Source: Ectobius pallidus (lineage: Eukaryota; Arthropoda; Insecta; Blattodea; Ectobiidae). From it: DNA of 64,000 nt. Shown here one piece after another: positions 23,424-35,469 of the stretch. A model generated the notes under the pieces. It was not told the DNA's origin and searched no databases. It was given only the letters and a program-made list of their open reading frames with translations. The stretch covers positions 135,530,039-135,594,038 of the forward strand of contig CAXKWD010000006.1 of NCBI GenBank assembly GCA_964059195.1. Reading direction: 5' to 3'. Position 1 is the first letter of the stretch; the number at the start of each line of letters is the position of its first letter. The translations under genes and the position numbers were made by a program.

Positions 23424-23650
23424 AAACGGGAAAAGACTACTTGGAAGACCTAGACGTAAGTGGTAGGATAATATTAGAATAAATCTAAGGGAATTAGAAT
23501 TTGCGAGGCATTGGTGGAGTTAGCGCAGAATAGGGTTGAATGGCGGGCTCAGGTAAGCGCGGCAATGAACCTTCTGGTTTCATAAAATAGGTAATAATCC
23601 TTTAGCTTGCTGAGGAATTATTTATCCCCATTGAGTAAGTAAGTAAGTAA
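23424..23650 (+). pseudogene. LINE 3' fragment, RTE/CFDP2-like, with (TAAG)n tail (copy 2)
   Basis: DNA closely follows 59155-59390. The frame near 23510 reads ALVELAQNRVEWRAQVSAAM, matching the ORF2 C-terminal DWIDLAQDRDRWRALVNAAMNL block. A short 3' UTR follows and then GTAAGTAAGTAAGTAA (23635-23650). A tetranucleotide tail instead of poly-A is a hallmark of RTE-type LINEs. Stops and truncation make it inactive. Confidence 0.8.
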
Positions 23651-23654
23651 CCAA

Positions 23655-25315
23655 CTAACTGAACTTAGTTGTGTTCTGTGTTAAGTGAGGAAAAATGGCT
23701 GCACTTAAAGCAAAACAAATCCTTTAATTGAACTTAAACGTTTTAGCCTACATCTGCAGGTCTAAAACACAATACTAGTTTCAGTCCCAAATTATTTAAT
23801 TCCATCGTTGAAATATCCCTGAATGAATTAACCTGAACAATAAGAAATTTCAAATTTAGTTAAGTTTGTTATACAAAATGTATTTTTCATGTATTGCTTT
23901 TTAAAATCTCCTACCTTTATTGAAATTACTGTAATCGATTGTAGACCTACTATTATTTAAAATGATTTGTATTTTAATTTAATTCATTTATATCAATTTC
24001 TGAACTGCCCCGACCACGAGCTTTTGCTAATTCGGGTGGCGTCTTAATGAAAAAAGTATGAAATCTTTTCATACGTAACATTCAAAACAATAAGCAAACT
24101 GTATACACACACACCAAAACACTAACCATTTTTGAACTTGAAATCAAAATTATTATTATCAGCATGGCTTCGCAACTTAGCTTACAATTTATACACAATA
24201 TTTATGGAAAATCAAAATTTAAAAGTCCATTTTCATATTGAACATGAACATGACCAGTCATTGTTATGAATCTAAAGATTTAAACTTTCCCTCATTTTAA
24301 GTGTGACCGGCACAAATTCAAAACAGAAGTTACGTCATCTGTTTGCTTTAATTTATTCATTTTTAATAATTATTAGTTATTTTGTTCATAGTGGAAACTT
24401 ACCAAATAATAGACAAAAAAAGTTATGTTTATAATTATTAATTACATTACAAAAATATTAGTAGGTTTCGTTTACATTACAATATATTATGGACACACGT
24501 TCTGCATAATTATGCACAGAATAATCAAACCATTAGGCGGATAAATTATTAAAGCTGCCAATAATCGATCTCCTCTTTGTTTGCCCTCTTTATTTTTAAT
24601 CCGAATTGCGATATTTTCTCAACCGAACTGTATTGAATCGGATTCTAAACATAATCTGATTCTGTTCTCTTCCATCAATCGGCTTCCCCATATTTAGCAA
24701 CAGGATTTCGCTTGGATTTTGTGTTTCGAAATTCAGGGCCTTGTTTTTATTTCATTCGAATCTGTAACTAGAAATAAAATCATCACGTTAGTATATTGAC
24801 ATCCAGAACTCCATCCTTTTTGATAAACCTAATGGAAATGTAGAAAACAGTTTCATTAAATGTTTTATTTTGTAAAAGATTTTTAAATAATGCTATAAAT
24901 AATGAAAGAATAAATGTGTATGCAATACTTACTGGTACGTCATTTTAAGACAGAAGTGGCTTTCATTTGCAGTGAAATGACGAAATTTAAATACGGTATA
25001 ACTACATTTCTTGTAGTTGTATCCATTACTGTTTTCTATAAAATATAACGCGAAGAGCAGTATTACATAAGAGTAATTCCGAAGAGTGGATATTTTCAAG
25101 ATTGAAAGGCCGCAGATTTGTCTGTGTGTGAGCGTGTGTGTTTGTATGGAGCTTTCTGTAAGCGTCATTTTCTACAAGCTCTTATTATAGATATCTCTAT
25201 CCAATGCGATTCTATTATTGTCTCATGAGGAAATGAGGTATTTTCCATACAAAAATCATCAATGAGGTACTCATCAATTTACTGGTAAATCCACGGCACA
25301 TGATCAGTGATTATT
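23655..25315. other. unassigned AT-rich stretch
   Basis: No gene seen. The 79-codon minus frame at 24929-25168 has no recognised domain. CCCCGACCACGAGC...GGGTGGCG near 24008-24044 is an isolated GC island of unknown meaning. Confidence 0.4.
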
Positions 25316-25598
25316 TAGGGTTCCCATTCGTCCCTTTTTTTCTCTGAAAGTTCCTTTTTTTTATAGGATGTTCAGGTGTGTATTAAGCCTATGGAATTCA
25401 TTCCATTTTAAACATGCAACACTCCTGGTAGCGAATTCAAGAAACTTTGAGACGTATTACGAAGTTGTTAATTCTAATAACGATGCATTTTTTCTGCACG
25501 CTTCTGGTGGCAGTGTTGCATATACACGGTTCCCGTTACTTATGACACGTATAATTCAAGTATTTGCATGGTGAATTTAACTCTTTCTCATTTATAAC

Positions 25599-25696
<98 letters not shown>

Positions 25697-25770
25697 ACAA
25701 AATGTCCCAGTTAATTCAGGTGAAAAATGCAAATGTCCCGTTTCTGAAGACAAGTATGCTGATGCATGTA
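25316..25770 (+). mobile_element. hAT-type non-autonomous element, right end lost
   Basis: Starts TAGGGTTCCCATTCGTCCC, like the ends of 48564-49002. It keeps internal similarity to that copy (GGAATTCATTCCATTTTA/GGAATTGAATTCCATTTTA, AATTCTAATAACGA/AATTTTAATAACGA, AATGTCCC). A (CT)n microsatellite has expanded inside it. The right TIR cannot be found after 25740. Open frames at 25368-25574 and 25564-25782 are not genes. Confidence 0.6.
25602..25684 (+). repeat. (CT)n microsatellite
   Basis: About 41 uninterrupted CT units, ending in TTTC-rich sequence. It lies inside the hAT-like repeat. Confidence 0.98.
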
Positions 25771-25980
25771 ATTATGTTTTGATGGGATAGGTTTCGAGAC
25801 TTCACGTACCCCACTGTTACCATAAACCACAGCGCACCGAACTTAGTGCTCAGGATTTCACCTATAAACACCTTTGCTTCCATTGCTAGCAGTACTACTG
25901 GAATTCCCACACAGTAACAAACCCGATTCTCGAAAATCTAGGGGTCCGAAACCTTTTCTTGATTTTGGGGGAAATTAATA

Positions 25981-26068
25981 TTTTCACTGCTACTGACGTA
26001 TAAATGCGTCCTTTAAAGAATTGTATAAAAAGAGCGGTATAAGATTAATAGAGTAATGCTTTATGTAA
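25981..26068 (+). repeat. short dispersed repeat R4, copy 2
   Basis: Starts TTTTCACTGCTACTGACGTA and ends TTAATAGAGTAATGCTTTATG. It aligns with copy 1 along its whole length. Confidence 0.65.
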
Positions 26069-26249
26069 ATATGAGGTTTTTTTTTCAAGAGTTATGTTTG
26101 CCATTGTTTACTTTTACTTGCTTTATTACCATTGTACAAAATCAGCTATGAAAGGGGTAAATAATATTTAACCTTATAACTTCGTACCTGCTAGAGACAT
26201 GAACTAGTAGCAAATTTTAACATATTAATAGGAACTTTATATTCTAAAT

Positions 26250-26769
26250 CAGGTATGGGCAACCTTTGGAAAGATGCGTTCTAAACTTTACGATATTTAT
26301 GAAGTCGCGGGCCATAGATAATAGGTAGTTGTGAAAAAATAATCATGATACGGTTTTTTGTATTTATAAAGTATAATGCTAAAGTTAGATGAATGAGAAC
26401 AATATAGAACTGATTAGGTATTTATTTACAATCAGCAGAAATTACTGAGAAGCTTGAGCTTGAACTTGAGAAACAAGATAACCAATGTTGGCATCAATCG
26501 CACTAATACATAAGTGAAGAGTGTTTTTCAAATTTTCATCTGTAAGTCTGGTTCGATACTTTGATTTAGGCCTATTGCAGCATTTTTCTAGCGCTAACCG
26601 GAAGGATCACCCTCGTAGTTCAGGCTTTTGTTTCCCCCCTCTCACTCTCTTGTTGGCGAGAACCGAAAATCTTTACTTTTTCGAGCGTGATTTTAAAATG
26701 TTCCGCGGGCCGGATTAAAAGTCTGGGCGGGCCACATCCGGCCCGCGGGCCGGGCGTTGCCCATATATG
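26250..26769. mobile_element. hAT non-autonomous element with perfect 8-bp target duplication
   Basis: The left end is CAGGTATGGGCAACC and the right end, in reverse complement, CATATATGGGCAACGCCC. TTCTAAAT stands immediately outside both ends (26242-26249 and 26770-26777). Length 520 bp. The right half carries the GC-rich GGCCCGCGGGCCGG palindrome typical of a widespread hAT MITE group. No transposase is encoded; open frames at 26521-26875 are by-products. Confidence 0.85.
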
Positions 26770-26779
26770 TTCTAAATGC

Positions 26780-26900
26780 TTCGATAAAAAGATCGTTTTT
26801 CAGGGAACTCAAAACATTATTGTAGGAATTTTAAAGGCGGTGACTCCGCAACTTGTGGCCATCTTCAGTGAATAACTAAAATTAAAATCATAACCACGTC
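26780..26900 (-). repeat. repeat related to the inverted arms at 58324 and 59410
   Basis: On the minus strand it reads TTATTCACTGAAGATGGCCA, then CAAGTTGCGGAGTCACCGCC, close to the arms around the LINE at 58455-59390. The CTGAAGATGGCC...GAAA layout of the better copies recalls Penelope-like terminal repeats, but no reverse transcriptase of that class is present here. Confidence 0.45.
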
Positions 26901-26904
26901 AAAT

Positions 26905-27915
26905 CAACATAATAATGCTGTTAGGTTACCAATATTGTACTTACTGTATGAAAACATTTACTTTAACTGCTCGTTGAAAAACATAACAGATTGGCACACT
27001 AATACATAAGATTTGTACATACAAGTGAACTCACGGATCCATTACTTAAAATACACATAATGTGTACCCTTGCTGTGTGATTTACCAGCGTAGATGATTC
27101 AAGATTCCCTGATGTATTAATGCGATGTTTGGCTATAATTAACAATAACATATCCCAGTGGGAGGTTATGTGATTGCATACCCGATTACTCTATGTGCAA
27201 ACCCAATGAATTGTACGACTAGACATGCTCCCGGCATTCGTATTGGTTTCAACTTAGGTAAAGATTGGACCATCGATCAAATAGGGAGATAATAAATCAG
27301 AAGCTATATTTAACTTGGACCCTTGCACAAATCTTGACTTTGAGCCTCTTTGATAATATGATAATATAAGCCTGCCTGAAAATCAATCAATAGTAGTCCA
27401 GCACAAACCATGGAATTTATAGGAGTTTGTAAACAAGGCTTATAAGTCATAGGAAAACAGATTATCATAAAATTATGAACATTGTAAACGGTAATAGAAA
27501 TAGCAAACATAGGGTTGCTTATCCTACTAACTACACTTGGAATTATACTCAGAGATGGCTGTAGGCCTATTTGAATTTCTATTGCAACGTCAACGAATTA
27601 TGATGATTAGTGTTCTGCCCGAAAGCAGGTCCAGACCCTGAACGAAGCTATTGGATGATGATGATGACGACTTGTTCAAGGCTTAATAAGGATTATCTGA
27701 TTTGCTTCTTCCACAGTTGATTGCCTTAGGGACAGTATAATAACAGAATTAATTTTATATGTCCGTTTAGCTTTATTGCACATAGCCTTTTGAAAAAAAA
27801 TTATATCCTAGTGATATAATCAAAATTTTTTTCATTGCTGAAATTTAATTATTTTAAATTCAATTGACATAAAGTTTATTTTACATTTTTTTCTTTACAA
27901 ACTTATCTACAACTT
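26905..27915. other. unassigned stretch
   Basis: No gene or repeat recognised. One TAGGCCTA at 27562 and a short GATGATGATGA patch near 27656-27668. Confidence 0.45.
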
Positions 27916-27919
27916 CTGA

Positions 27920-28060
27920 GATTCCCGTGGCCGGTCAATTTGATATGGGTTTCTTCATGGTTTCCCCAGTCGTAAAGGCAAATGCGGAATTGGATATTTA
28001 CATACCATAAATCATCCTCAACATTTCATCATGTATCCAAACCATTTAAATTAATATCAG
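27920..28060 (+). mobile_element. SINE body fragment
   Basis: GATTCCCGTGGCCGGTCAA, GGTTTCCCCAG and GGCAAATGCGGAATTGG match the body seen after the tRNA-like head at 44553-44755 (GGGTTTTCTATGATTTCGCA, CAAATACCGCATTGGG) and in the fragment at 46222-46266. The pol III head is degraded here. Confidence 0.55.
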
Positions 28061-28120
28061 TTTAAATTTACTCCATAAAAAAAAGAGTGCGTGGAACGCC
28101 ACGCGACAGAAGTAAAACTT

Positions 28121-28475
28121 TATTTTATTTTTTATTTTTTCAATATTTGATTGTTGGATTTTTCAATTTTGCATTATTGGACTTTTTAATATTGGGTTTT
28201 TGGACTTCTTAAATTTTGGATTTTGAACTTTTAAATTTTGGATCTTTGAATTTTTAATTTTGGATTTTTTAAATTTTCGATCTTTGAATTGTTTATTTTT
28301 TTTATTTTTTAAATTTTTTTTATTTTTGGATTTTTAAATTTTTTATTTTATTATTTTTAAATTTTGGATTTTTGGATGTTATAATTTTTAATTTTATTTT
28401 TTTAAATTTTGGAAATTTGTATTTTTTAATTTTGGATTTTTAATTTTTGTAATTTTGGATTTTTGGATCTTTAAT
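28121..28475 (+). repeat. T-rich degenerate minisatellite
   Basis: About 350 bases of imperfect copies of a 12-18 base unit near TTTTGGATTTTTAAA, with strong strand asymmetry (T far above A; C almost absent). It adjoins the 5' side of a Helitron-like 3' end. Minisatellites are common inside Helitron-like elements. A short GC hairpin, GCGTGG-AACG-CCACGC, lies just before it at about 28092. Confidence 0.85.
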
Positions 28476-28483
28476 AAAAATTT

Positions 28484-28783
28484 CCATAAAGGCAATACAA
28501 CCTTATGTAATCGGAATTTATGTTTCTTCATATTTCAACCCCTCCCAGGCATGGTGTGTGGAAGCAACGGAATGCAACATTCGACATCATCTGTGAGCCA
28601 TAAAAAGCTATAACTAGCGTTTTCTGAGGGAATAGTTTGAGTGTTATAAGTCGTTCTTCCGCAAGTTCTATGTAGGCCTACATATTATACAAGGCCCTAG
28701 AGTTTGAAAATCGAAAGTCCTTCATCAAGTTAATTTCAAATTACAAAATAAAAACCCGGGCGACGCCGGGCCTTTTAAGCTAG
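28484..28783 (+). mobile_element. Helitron-like element 3' portion, copy 1
   Basis: About 300 bases align to 29985-30295. It ends in a GC hairpin, CCCGG-GCGACG-CCGGG (28755-28770), then CCTTTTAAGCTAG. A short hairpin some 10 bases before a CTRR end, with no TIR and no target duplication, is the Helitron 3' signature. No Rep/helicase is encoded. The 5' part is replaced by the minisatellite. Confidence 0.75.
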
Positions 28784-28799
28784 CAGTATATATAGTACT

Positions 28800-28914
28800 A
28801 GTATTATTCCATTGTATTTTGTCCTTTTTATTTATTTTTTGACGAGTCACCGGTTTACCAGCTTTTAGGCTATTTTGTAAATGTTTGTGACAATAAATTA
28901 CTTACTTACTTACT
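28800..28914 (+). mobile_element. LINE 3' end with (TTAC)n tail
   Basis: TTTGTCCTTTTTATTTATTT, GTAAATGTTTGTGAC and AATAAATTACTTACTTACTTAC form a typical LINE 3' UTR, with an AATAAA signal fused to a tetranucleotide tail (28897-28912). No coding part remains. The tail phase differs from the TAAG-tailed family, so it is probably a different LINE. Confidence 0.5.
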
Positions 28915-29463
28915 TTAAATCAATGTTACGACTGAAATACAAGTCAAGAAAAAAAGATGACATGTCATAAATATCCGGCCCTATAATTATTATAACCGTA
29001 TTCCTTCTGTATGATTTGTTCGGAAAAACTGGAAACCTAAGTATTCCCCAAGGTCACTTGAAATTAAACTGCAGGGTAGTGAAAAATTAAGTGATTAGTG
29101 TGTTAGGATGATTCTGAAGAGACGTCTCGAACTGCTGCATTAGTGCTGATAAAAGGATTCCATCCGAAGTATTTGGTATAACCATTGAAATCTCTATATT
29201 GACCAGGTCTGAACTGTAACGCCTGATGAGTACGATTAGACTTCCCGCGTTACTCCTGTGCTCAAGTAGTTGCCGCGTTATCGCTTGTAGGCGGACTGCT
29301 TGAAACTAACAGTAGGGGAGGATCTCTAAGAGCAAAGTAATGTGACTGACACTAGAGCTATTTGTCAATTTAAAATATTGCATACAAATTAAAATCATGA
29401 ATCAAATAGCAAACCTTTTATCTATAATTATAAGTAAGAAATAGTTCAGAAGAAGTCAATTCA
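28915..29463. other. unassigned stretch
   Basis: Nothing recognised between the LINE tail and the Helitron-like 5' end. Confidence 0.4.
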
Positions 29464-30295
29464 TCTCTCTATATATAAGTGGTTTTGTCCTGACTGACTG
29501 ACTTAACTAATGACTGACAGAGAATTAACGTAGAGCCTAAACTGTAACAGGTAGAGACTTGGAATTTTGAAAGTACCTTTGTTTCAAAATGTAAATGCTC
29601 ACTAAGAAAGGATTTTGCAAAATTTTGATTCTAAATGCCAAAAATTAAATGTTTTAGAGTAGACATAATAGCTTTTTAAACAGAATTATCAAATCCAAAT
29701 CACATTCCATGACAACAGTGTATTGTTGGCAGTGTTCACAGGTAGGTTTGGAAATAAATGACACGGTACTTTGACAAATTAGAGAAGCTATCGATATAAT
29801 TCATCTAATGCACAATGTGATGCAGTCACATAACTTTCTCTACCCTAAACATTGAGAATACCTTACGAGGTATGGTAATATGTATATTATTATATACCAG
29901 GTTTTTTGGTAGGGAAGTATGAAAGTAATACTGACTTTGTTTTTAATTTCATCCCCGAAACGGTTGATTGGTAACATGAGAGTGAGAAATAAAATATTCC
30001 GCAAAGGCAATACAATTTTCTGTTACCGGAATTTCTGTTTCTTCTTATTTCAACTCCTACCTGGCCGTGGTGTGTAGAAGCGATGGGTTGCAAAATTCTA
30101 CATCCTCTATGAGCCATAAAAAGCTATATCAAGCGTTTTCTGAGAGAATAGTTTGAGTGAAATAAGTAGTTCTTCTTCATTTCAAATTCTAAATACCTAT
30201 ATAAGGACCTAGAATTTGAAAATCGAAAGTCCTTCGTGAGTTAATTTAGAATTACTTAATACAAAACCCGGGCGACGCCGGGCCTTTTAAGGTAG
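29464..30295 (+). mobile_element. complete-looking non-autonomous Helitron-like element, copy 2
   Basis: The 5' end TCTCTCTATATATAAGTGG, followed by GACTGACTGACTTAAC, is the usual start of this insect Helitron-like group. The 3' end has the same hairpin as copy 1 (30267-30282) and finishes AAGGTAG in place of AAGCTAG. Length is about 830 bp. There are no TIRs and no coding capacity; the 75-codon minus frame at 29890-30117 is chance. Copies elsewhere in the genome must supply Rep/helicase. Confidence 0.75.
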
Positions 30296-30299
30296 TAAA

Positions 30300-32379
30300 A
30301 AATAAAGTATGAGATGGTTTTCAAAGTTATATCTTTTTAATGCACATTAATAGTAATGAGCTAAATTAAGGAAAGGAAGAACAACATGTCACTAAAAGAC
30401 TATAGAGAAAGGTAGCCGTGGTGGGTTGGGTGAGTGAGGGGATTGCATACCGTCGGCTCCGGGCCAGCGAGTCGAAGGGTACATCTCTCATAGTCTTCAT
30501 CGCGGCATCTTCACCGCCAAGACATTGAACTGGTACATCCTACGCTACAGTTGCGGTGAACGTGAACATCTTGTCCGCCATTTATTAATTGGATTTTATA
30601 AATTTTCTTAGTCTGAAAATCAGTGAACATATTTTTTTTAACGCTTAGAAAAATAACGGCCATGTATATTATTGAACTCAGTCTGGAAAAGTCAGCGATT
30701 ATTCGCGAGTTTAGGCCTACAATCATTAAGTGGCGATCTAGAGCTGATCTTAAATTATTAATTTAAGGAACGAGAGGGAAAGTGTTTGCTACAATATTAT
30801 TACGGTGTTATTGATCAGTTTTTGTGAGTATTTTTTTAAAATAACCATGAAAAGAAATACTACGACCAGTTACTCCGAGACTTCTGATTATCTTTTCTGT
30901 TCCCTGTGATGAGTCTGATGTAGGTGTTCAACCTATACAGAAATGTTATTATCACTTGATATTTATAAAATTTGCATATTATAATAGGCGTTTAGCAGTG
31001 ATAGTACTTACAGCTCCTGTTACAATCAATAATAAAACATTCCCTGTGCAATATCTCCGGGCTAACTTGATACATCGCAGAACTTTCTGACCAGAAGAAG
31101 AGGCGTTACAACCTGATGTTGGGTGGGAAGAGAATGGGTTCGGCCGGCTGAAGCCTCGGAGTGATGAATGGCTGCTAGAGTCAATACCCAGACTCCGGTT
31201 CCCAGATGCGATTCACACGCTAATGAGCTTATCGATATCGCTTTTAAGCAAACAGAGTTCGTTAAAAAAACAACCTCATCTTATTTCAACCAGACTCACC
31301 ACAGTAATGTGCTGCTTCTCCTATTTAACTTTTATTTCATTCTGCTTACAATGTGTATTTTTCTCTCGCATAATTGAATACTGCCTTTTGGATATGTGAG
31401 ATGGCTTCGTGCCAGATTCAAGCACTAATGATGGTCTTGTGGATAGTGTTGGAAGAAGCTATTAACTTGTTTTGCTCCTTTAAAGGTGTGTGAAATACTA
31501 ATGATGTTTATAAGTACAAAGTCAAAGGAAATCTAAGTTGTTTTGAATAATCACTACACTACTACGTAAGTATCATGTTTTTTCTTCTTCTTCTTGGAGC
31601 AGTCATGAATTCATAATTTTGTGATTTCAGTAGGTATCTCGTATTTCAAGCTGTGGCACGGGTTGAATAACTTTAGCTCTCCTCAAAAAGTTTTGTTAAG
31701 GGGATTATACAGTGCACAAGGTTAACGTTTTTCAATTTAATTTCTCACATATGCTTAGAATAAAGAAAGTTTCGGGATCGAGACAGATCGAAATAGAGAT
31801 CGAGAGCGAGAATGATAATCTGTCCATCTGTGCAGGCATGTTAAAGATAAAAGGTGCATTGTATTTAGTTAAAATTTTGTATTATGAATTTTTGTTGTGG
31901 ATTTATTGCATTCTCCAGAATTCTTACATATATGTAAAATTTTGAGGGTAGTTTTCATGAATACTTTTATTTTTTTATTTTTTAAGAATTGGCTCTAACT
32001 AATTTTATAAAAATTTCAATTTCAAAACTTCTAACTTGGCGCAATAATATAGCCTAGCTAAATTCATTTTCCTATAAAACTTACGGGAAATAGCTGACTC
32101 GTGTTAATTTTCGATTATTTTTGTCTACCTTAAGGTTAGTAGGTACACTAAAAGTTTGCACAGTAAAATTGTAAAAACAACCAAAAACATTTATTTACGA
32201 AATTGATGGTTATCTAGATAATTAAGCAATTATGGCTTCAATGCACACTATCGGAAGTTATCTTATGAAAATAAGTCTATTCATTGTGTATGAAGCTCTA
32301 ATATAAGAAAGCCCCTATGTATTGTGAAATTTAAGGTACCTATGGTGTAACGGCTACACAAACAAAGAGAAATACTAAG
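30300..32379. other. unassigned stretch
   Basis: No gene recognised. GC-richer intervals at 30415-30560 and 31070-31250 lack long frames; the first contains GTCGGCTCCGGGCCAGCGAG with no clear pol III box. TAGGCCTA at 30712. The acidic/basic region of the open frame at 31712-31945 is from a short GA repeat. Confidence 0.4.
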
Positions 32380-32641
32380 AATTTTTAAAAGAAGAAAAAC
32401 TGCATACTTAGGACATCTATTACGGAATACTAAATATATGCTTCTACAGTTGATAATTGAAGGGAAAATAGAAGGTAAAAGAAGAAGAGGGCGAAAAAGA
32501 ATATCTTGGCTGGATAACATTAAGCAGTGGACAGGATTACCACGGGTAGATCAACTATTACATACTGTGGTTCATAGAATGAAGATGCATCATGTGGTCG
32601 CCAACATCCATTAATGGATAGGCAGAAGAAGAAGAAGAAGA
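32380..32641 (+). pseudogene. LINE ORF2 C-terminus with (GAA)n tail
   Basis: The frame near 32390 reads KTAYLGHLLRNTKYMLLQLI, then EGKIEGKRRRGRKRISWLDN and IKQWTGLPRVDQLL, with a stop at 32612-32614. This matches the conserved C-terminal YLGHIxRxxxYxLLxxIxxGKIxGKRxxGRxxxSWLxNIxxWxG block of insect RTE/BovB-like reverse transcriptases. A short UTR and (GAA)n at 32625-32641 close the element. It is 5'-truncated before the catalytic domain, but the remaining 75 codons are intact, so it is younger than the other LINE pieces. Confidence 0.85.
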
Positions 32642-32644
32642 ATG

Positions 32645-35244
32645 GTGTAACGCTCACGGTATGGACGTAACGCTAGGTATGGGTTTCTAAAAATTAAGGA
32701 ATAGTTTTCCCTTTGCGTTAGAGGTTTGCGTGCAAATTTAATATAAAGATGCGGTCCATATAAATTCATAACACCAGGCAACATGTTGAGCTAGAGTGTG
32801 TCACACTTTGTTTTTATACGCGTGACAGAGATAATTGCTATGCAATACAAGCTTTCTGACAGTGCGCTGTTGCAATTCTGCGGAACTTTCCACCCTAAAT
32901 ATCTCAAAAACCATAAAAGTAATTTCAAAATGTAAAAAAAAAAAAATTGTTATGCAAATCCCTTTTGAATCTGCACAGGTAAACCCCTTCCACCTGTATA
33001 AATAAATTCTAAGAAGCCTAAAACATTTAACGTCACAGTTCCAACATTAATACAATTTTAATTTAGTAATTTGTTTAATAAATATTGATCGTTCCTCATG
33101 AGTCATGATGTTCTTTAAAAACTGTAAGTAGCTTAATAATTAAGCAATCTTTGGTTGTTCTGGCGATTTTCAACGCGATGATTTTATAGGGCTTGGAGGC
33201 CTCTGAACAGCGGATCTGTCCATCCATTATGGTCAGCCCCAGCGATTGCATCCGGAGCAGCTATTCGCTTCCGTCCAGTGCGGTGGAGCCCAGTAAATAA
33301 TTCCGAGCGACCATATCACACATGATTGATATCACACAAAACGCTACGCAATGCGAAAGTGGTTCCATAAATATTAGATTGAAACCCGAAGAAAGTGAGC
33401 AACCGGCGGCTATGTGCTAGCGAGAGGACCTGTGTGCCACATAACTGAGTTGTAATTTCAATTTTGACTAGCCCCTTTTTTGAAGTCAGGATTTCTCTGG
33501 TTTTTTTCATGGATCTCCCATTTCCAAAATTTCAATCTGCTAACACATATCACTAGGCTTGAATATATATTGCGTGGAAGATACTCGCCATCGAGTAATC
33601 ATAGGACAGTATTCATAGGGGCAGGGTCTCAAAAACCTTGCCAACGGCTTTTTATAGGCTAAATTAACCATATTCTGTGCATGTGGAATTTCAGAGTAAA
33701 TGTGTCTCCATGTAGAAAACCAGCTTTGTATTACAGATTGCGTAAAACAGTCAATGACCTTACTAATTTAAAAAGAACAAACATTAGACACCTTTGAGGT
33801 TTATGATCATAGTCTTAAGTCTGCTAGTATTGTGCTAACTTTAATTTTTTTTTTTCACTGAATTGAAGACTAACGTGTGCATTACAAAGAATAATTTAAA
33901 AGTTTCATTTGTGTGGTTTAAAATTAAATATTTTAATATGTTATGTTTCGTGTTAATTCAGAAATAATTAAATAAAATTCTGTGTAATAAGCTTGCAGCA
34001 GATGTATTTTTTCACAAACAGTATTTTGAAAAACCGGTACCGTACCTTTTTTGTATGGTGGAAGAATTATTACTAAGTTATTATGATATTCTGTCAGCGC
34101 TTAGGCCTACGTAGTAGCGTACCACACTTATTTGAATTGCCGACATTTTAAGTATATCTTCGAGTTGTTAATACAGGTATTCAAGAATTACTACATCTTT
34201 GTCAACATCATCAAGGAAAGGTCTGTCTAATTTTTGTAGAAAATAATGACAATATGATTCTTTATGTTCCAATTAATTTTAATTGTAGGCCTAATAGTAC
34301 AACGCGTTTACTGAATCTTCTTCAGGAGGTTTAACTATACAAGCATTCAACATTTTGTTACGATAACTTCAAGAAGTATTGAGTTATGATGCAAACACAC
34401 AAGCTCTTGCAAAAGTTCGCCAATCTTTATATAGGAAAAAGGAGTTTTAGAACTTAGAGAAAAAAATTTGTTTAGTAAAAGTATAACAAAAACAAACGTA
34501 TAAATTTAGAAGAAAGAGAAAGTTGCCGTTAATTTTCACGTAACATCCTAGTATATATCTAACCCAGAAATAATTTCTTTTTTCCGTTCTCGATTTATAT
34601 TGTACAAAGACAGACACACACACACACACACAGACATGGGCTGTTTCTGAAAATATAATTTTTGAATTCTTTGTATTTTAAATCATGTAGGCCTACTTAA
34701 GTTGAAAATTCGACATTGAAATTTGGGTTCTACACATTACGGTAGAAATTTCCGATAGTCTACTTAAAAAAAAGAACCGTCCAGGATAAATCGGTAAACT
34801 TATGTAAGAACCTGTGTAATTTCTATGCTCTATATTGAACTTAATATGATAGTAAAAAGTACTTGGTGAACTTTCCAAGACCACGTAGTCAGCACGTAGG
34901 CAGACTAGGCACTGTAACCCATGTAAGCGAGAGAGCATGATTGATACGATCCAAAGCGCCTCTGCTGGAAAACTATTTATTTCAATTTCAGAATATGGAT
35001 CTGCTTGCAGGCCGGGCAGAGGTTACTGCACCTGATGCGTTTATGCATACATGATTTGTAGTGCATTATAGCTATTAATACGGGATGAAGCAGTTGGGTG
35101 TATAATAACTGGCTTGCAAAGTGTACCAATTTAATACGGGCTCACCAGCAGTTGTAAGGGATTATCCGCAGGGAACCATTACAGGTTTTCCCCTTGGAAA
35201 GCCATATCATCCATCATCCAGTCCTTCGTAACCTCACAGCTAAC
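32645..35244. other. unassigned stretch
   Basis: No gene recognised. A less AT-rich patch at 33180-33330 may be a SINE relic, but I find no boxes. (CA)n at 34612-34632. Three TAGGCCTA sites cluster at 34102, 34286 and 34688. Confidence 0.4.
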
Positions 35245-35325
35245 GTTTTTGCTGCTACTGACGTATATATTCGTCCCTTCAAAAAGTCGTGTAAAAGCAG
35301 AAATACAATATTACTATTATGTAAA
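35245..35325 (+). repeat. short dispersed repeat R4, copy 3
   Basis: TTTTTGCTGCTACTGACGTA, then TATTCGTCCCTTC, aligns with the starts of the other two R4 copies. The 3' half is weaker. Confidence 0.6.
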
Positions 35326-35469
35326 ATGTGATGATTTTCATCTTTTCGTCATGATTAACATTTAAAAGAACAGGTATTCGACTGAAATTTTCCTCATTTA
35401 TTTTAATCTAATGTCTATTGAAGTTTTCACTTGATGATTACTTATATTGATACATAAATCCAGGAATAT

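Noticed and set aside
23990..24060. GC island as a Helitron hairpin
   Set aside because: No CTRR end and no match to the Helitron copies at 28484 and 29464.
25564..25782. Open frame with a long Leu-Ser repeat
   Set aside because: Translation of the (CT)n microsatellite.
33180..33330. SINE-like GC-richer segment
   Set aside because: No A or B box and no second copy found in the window.
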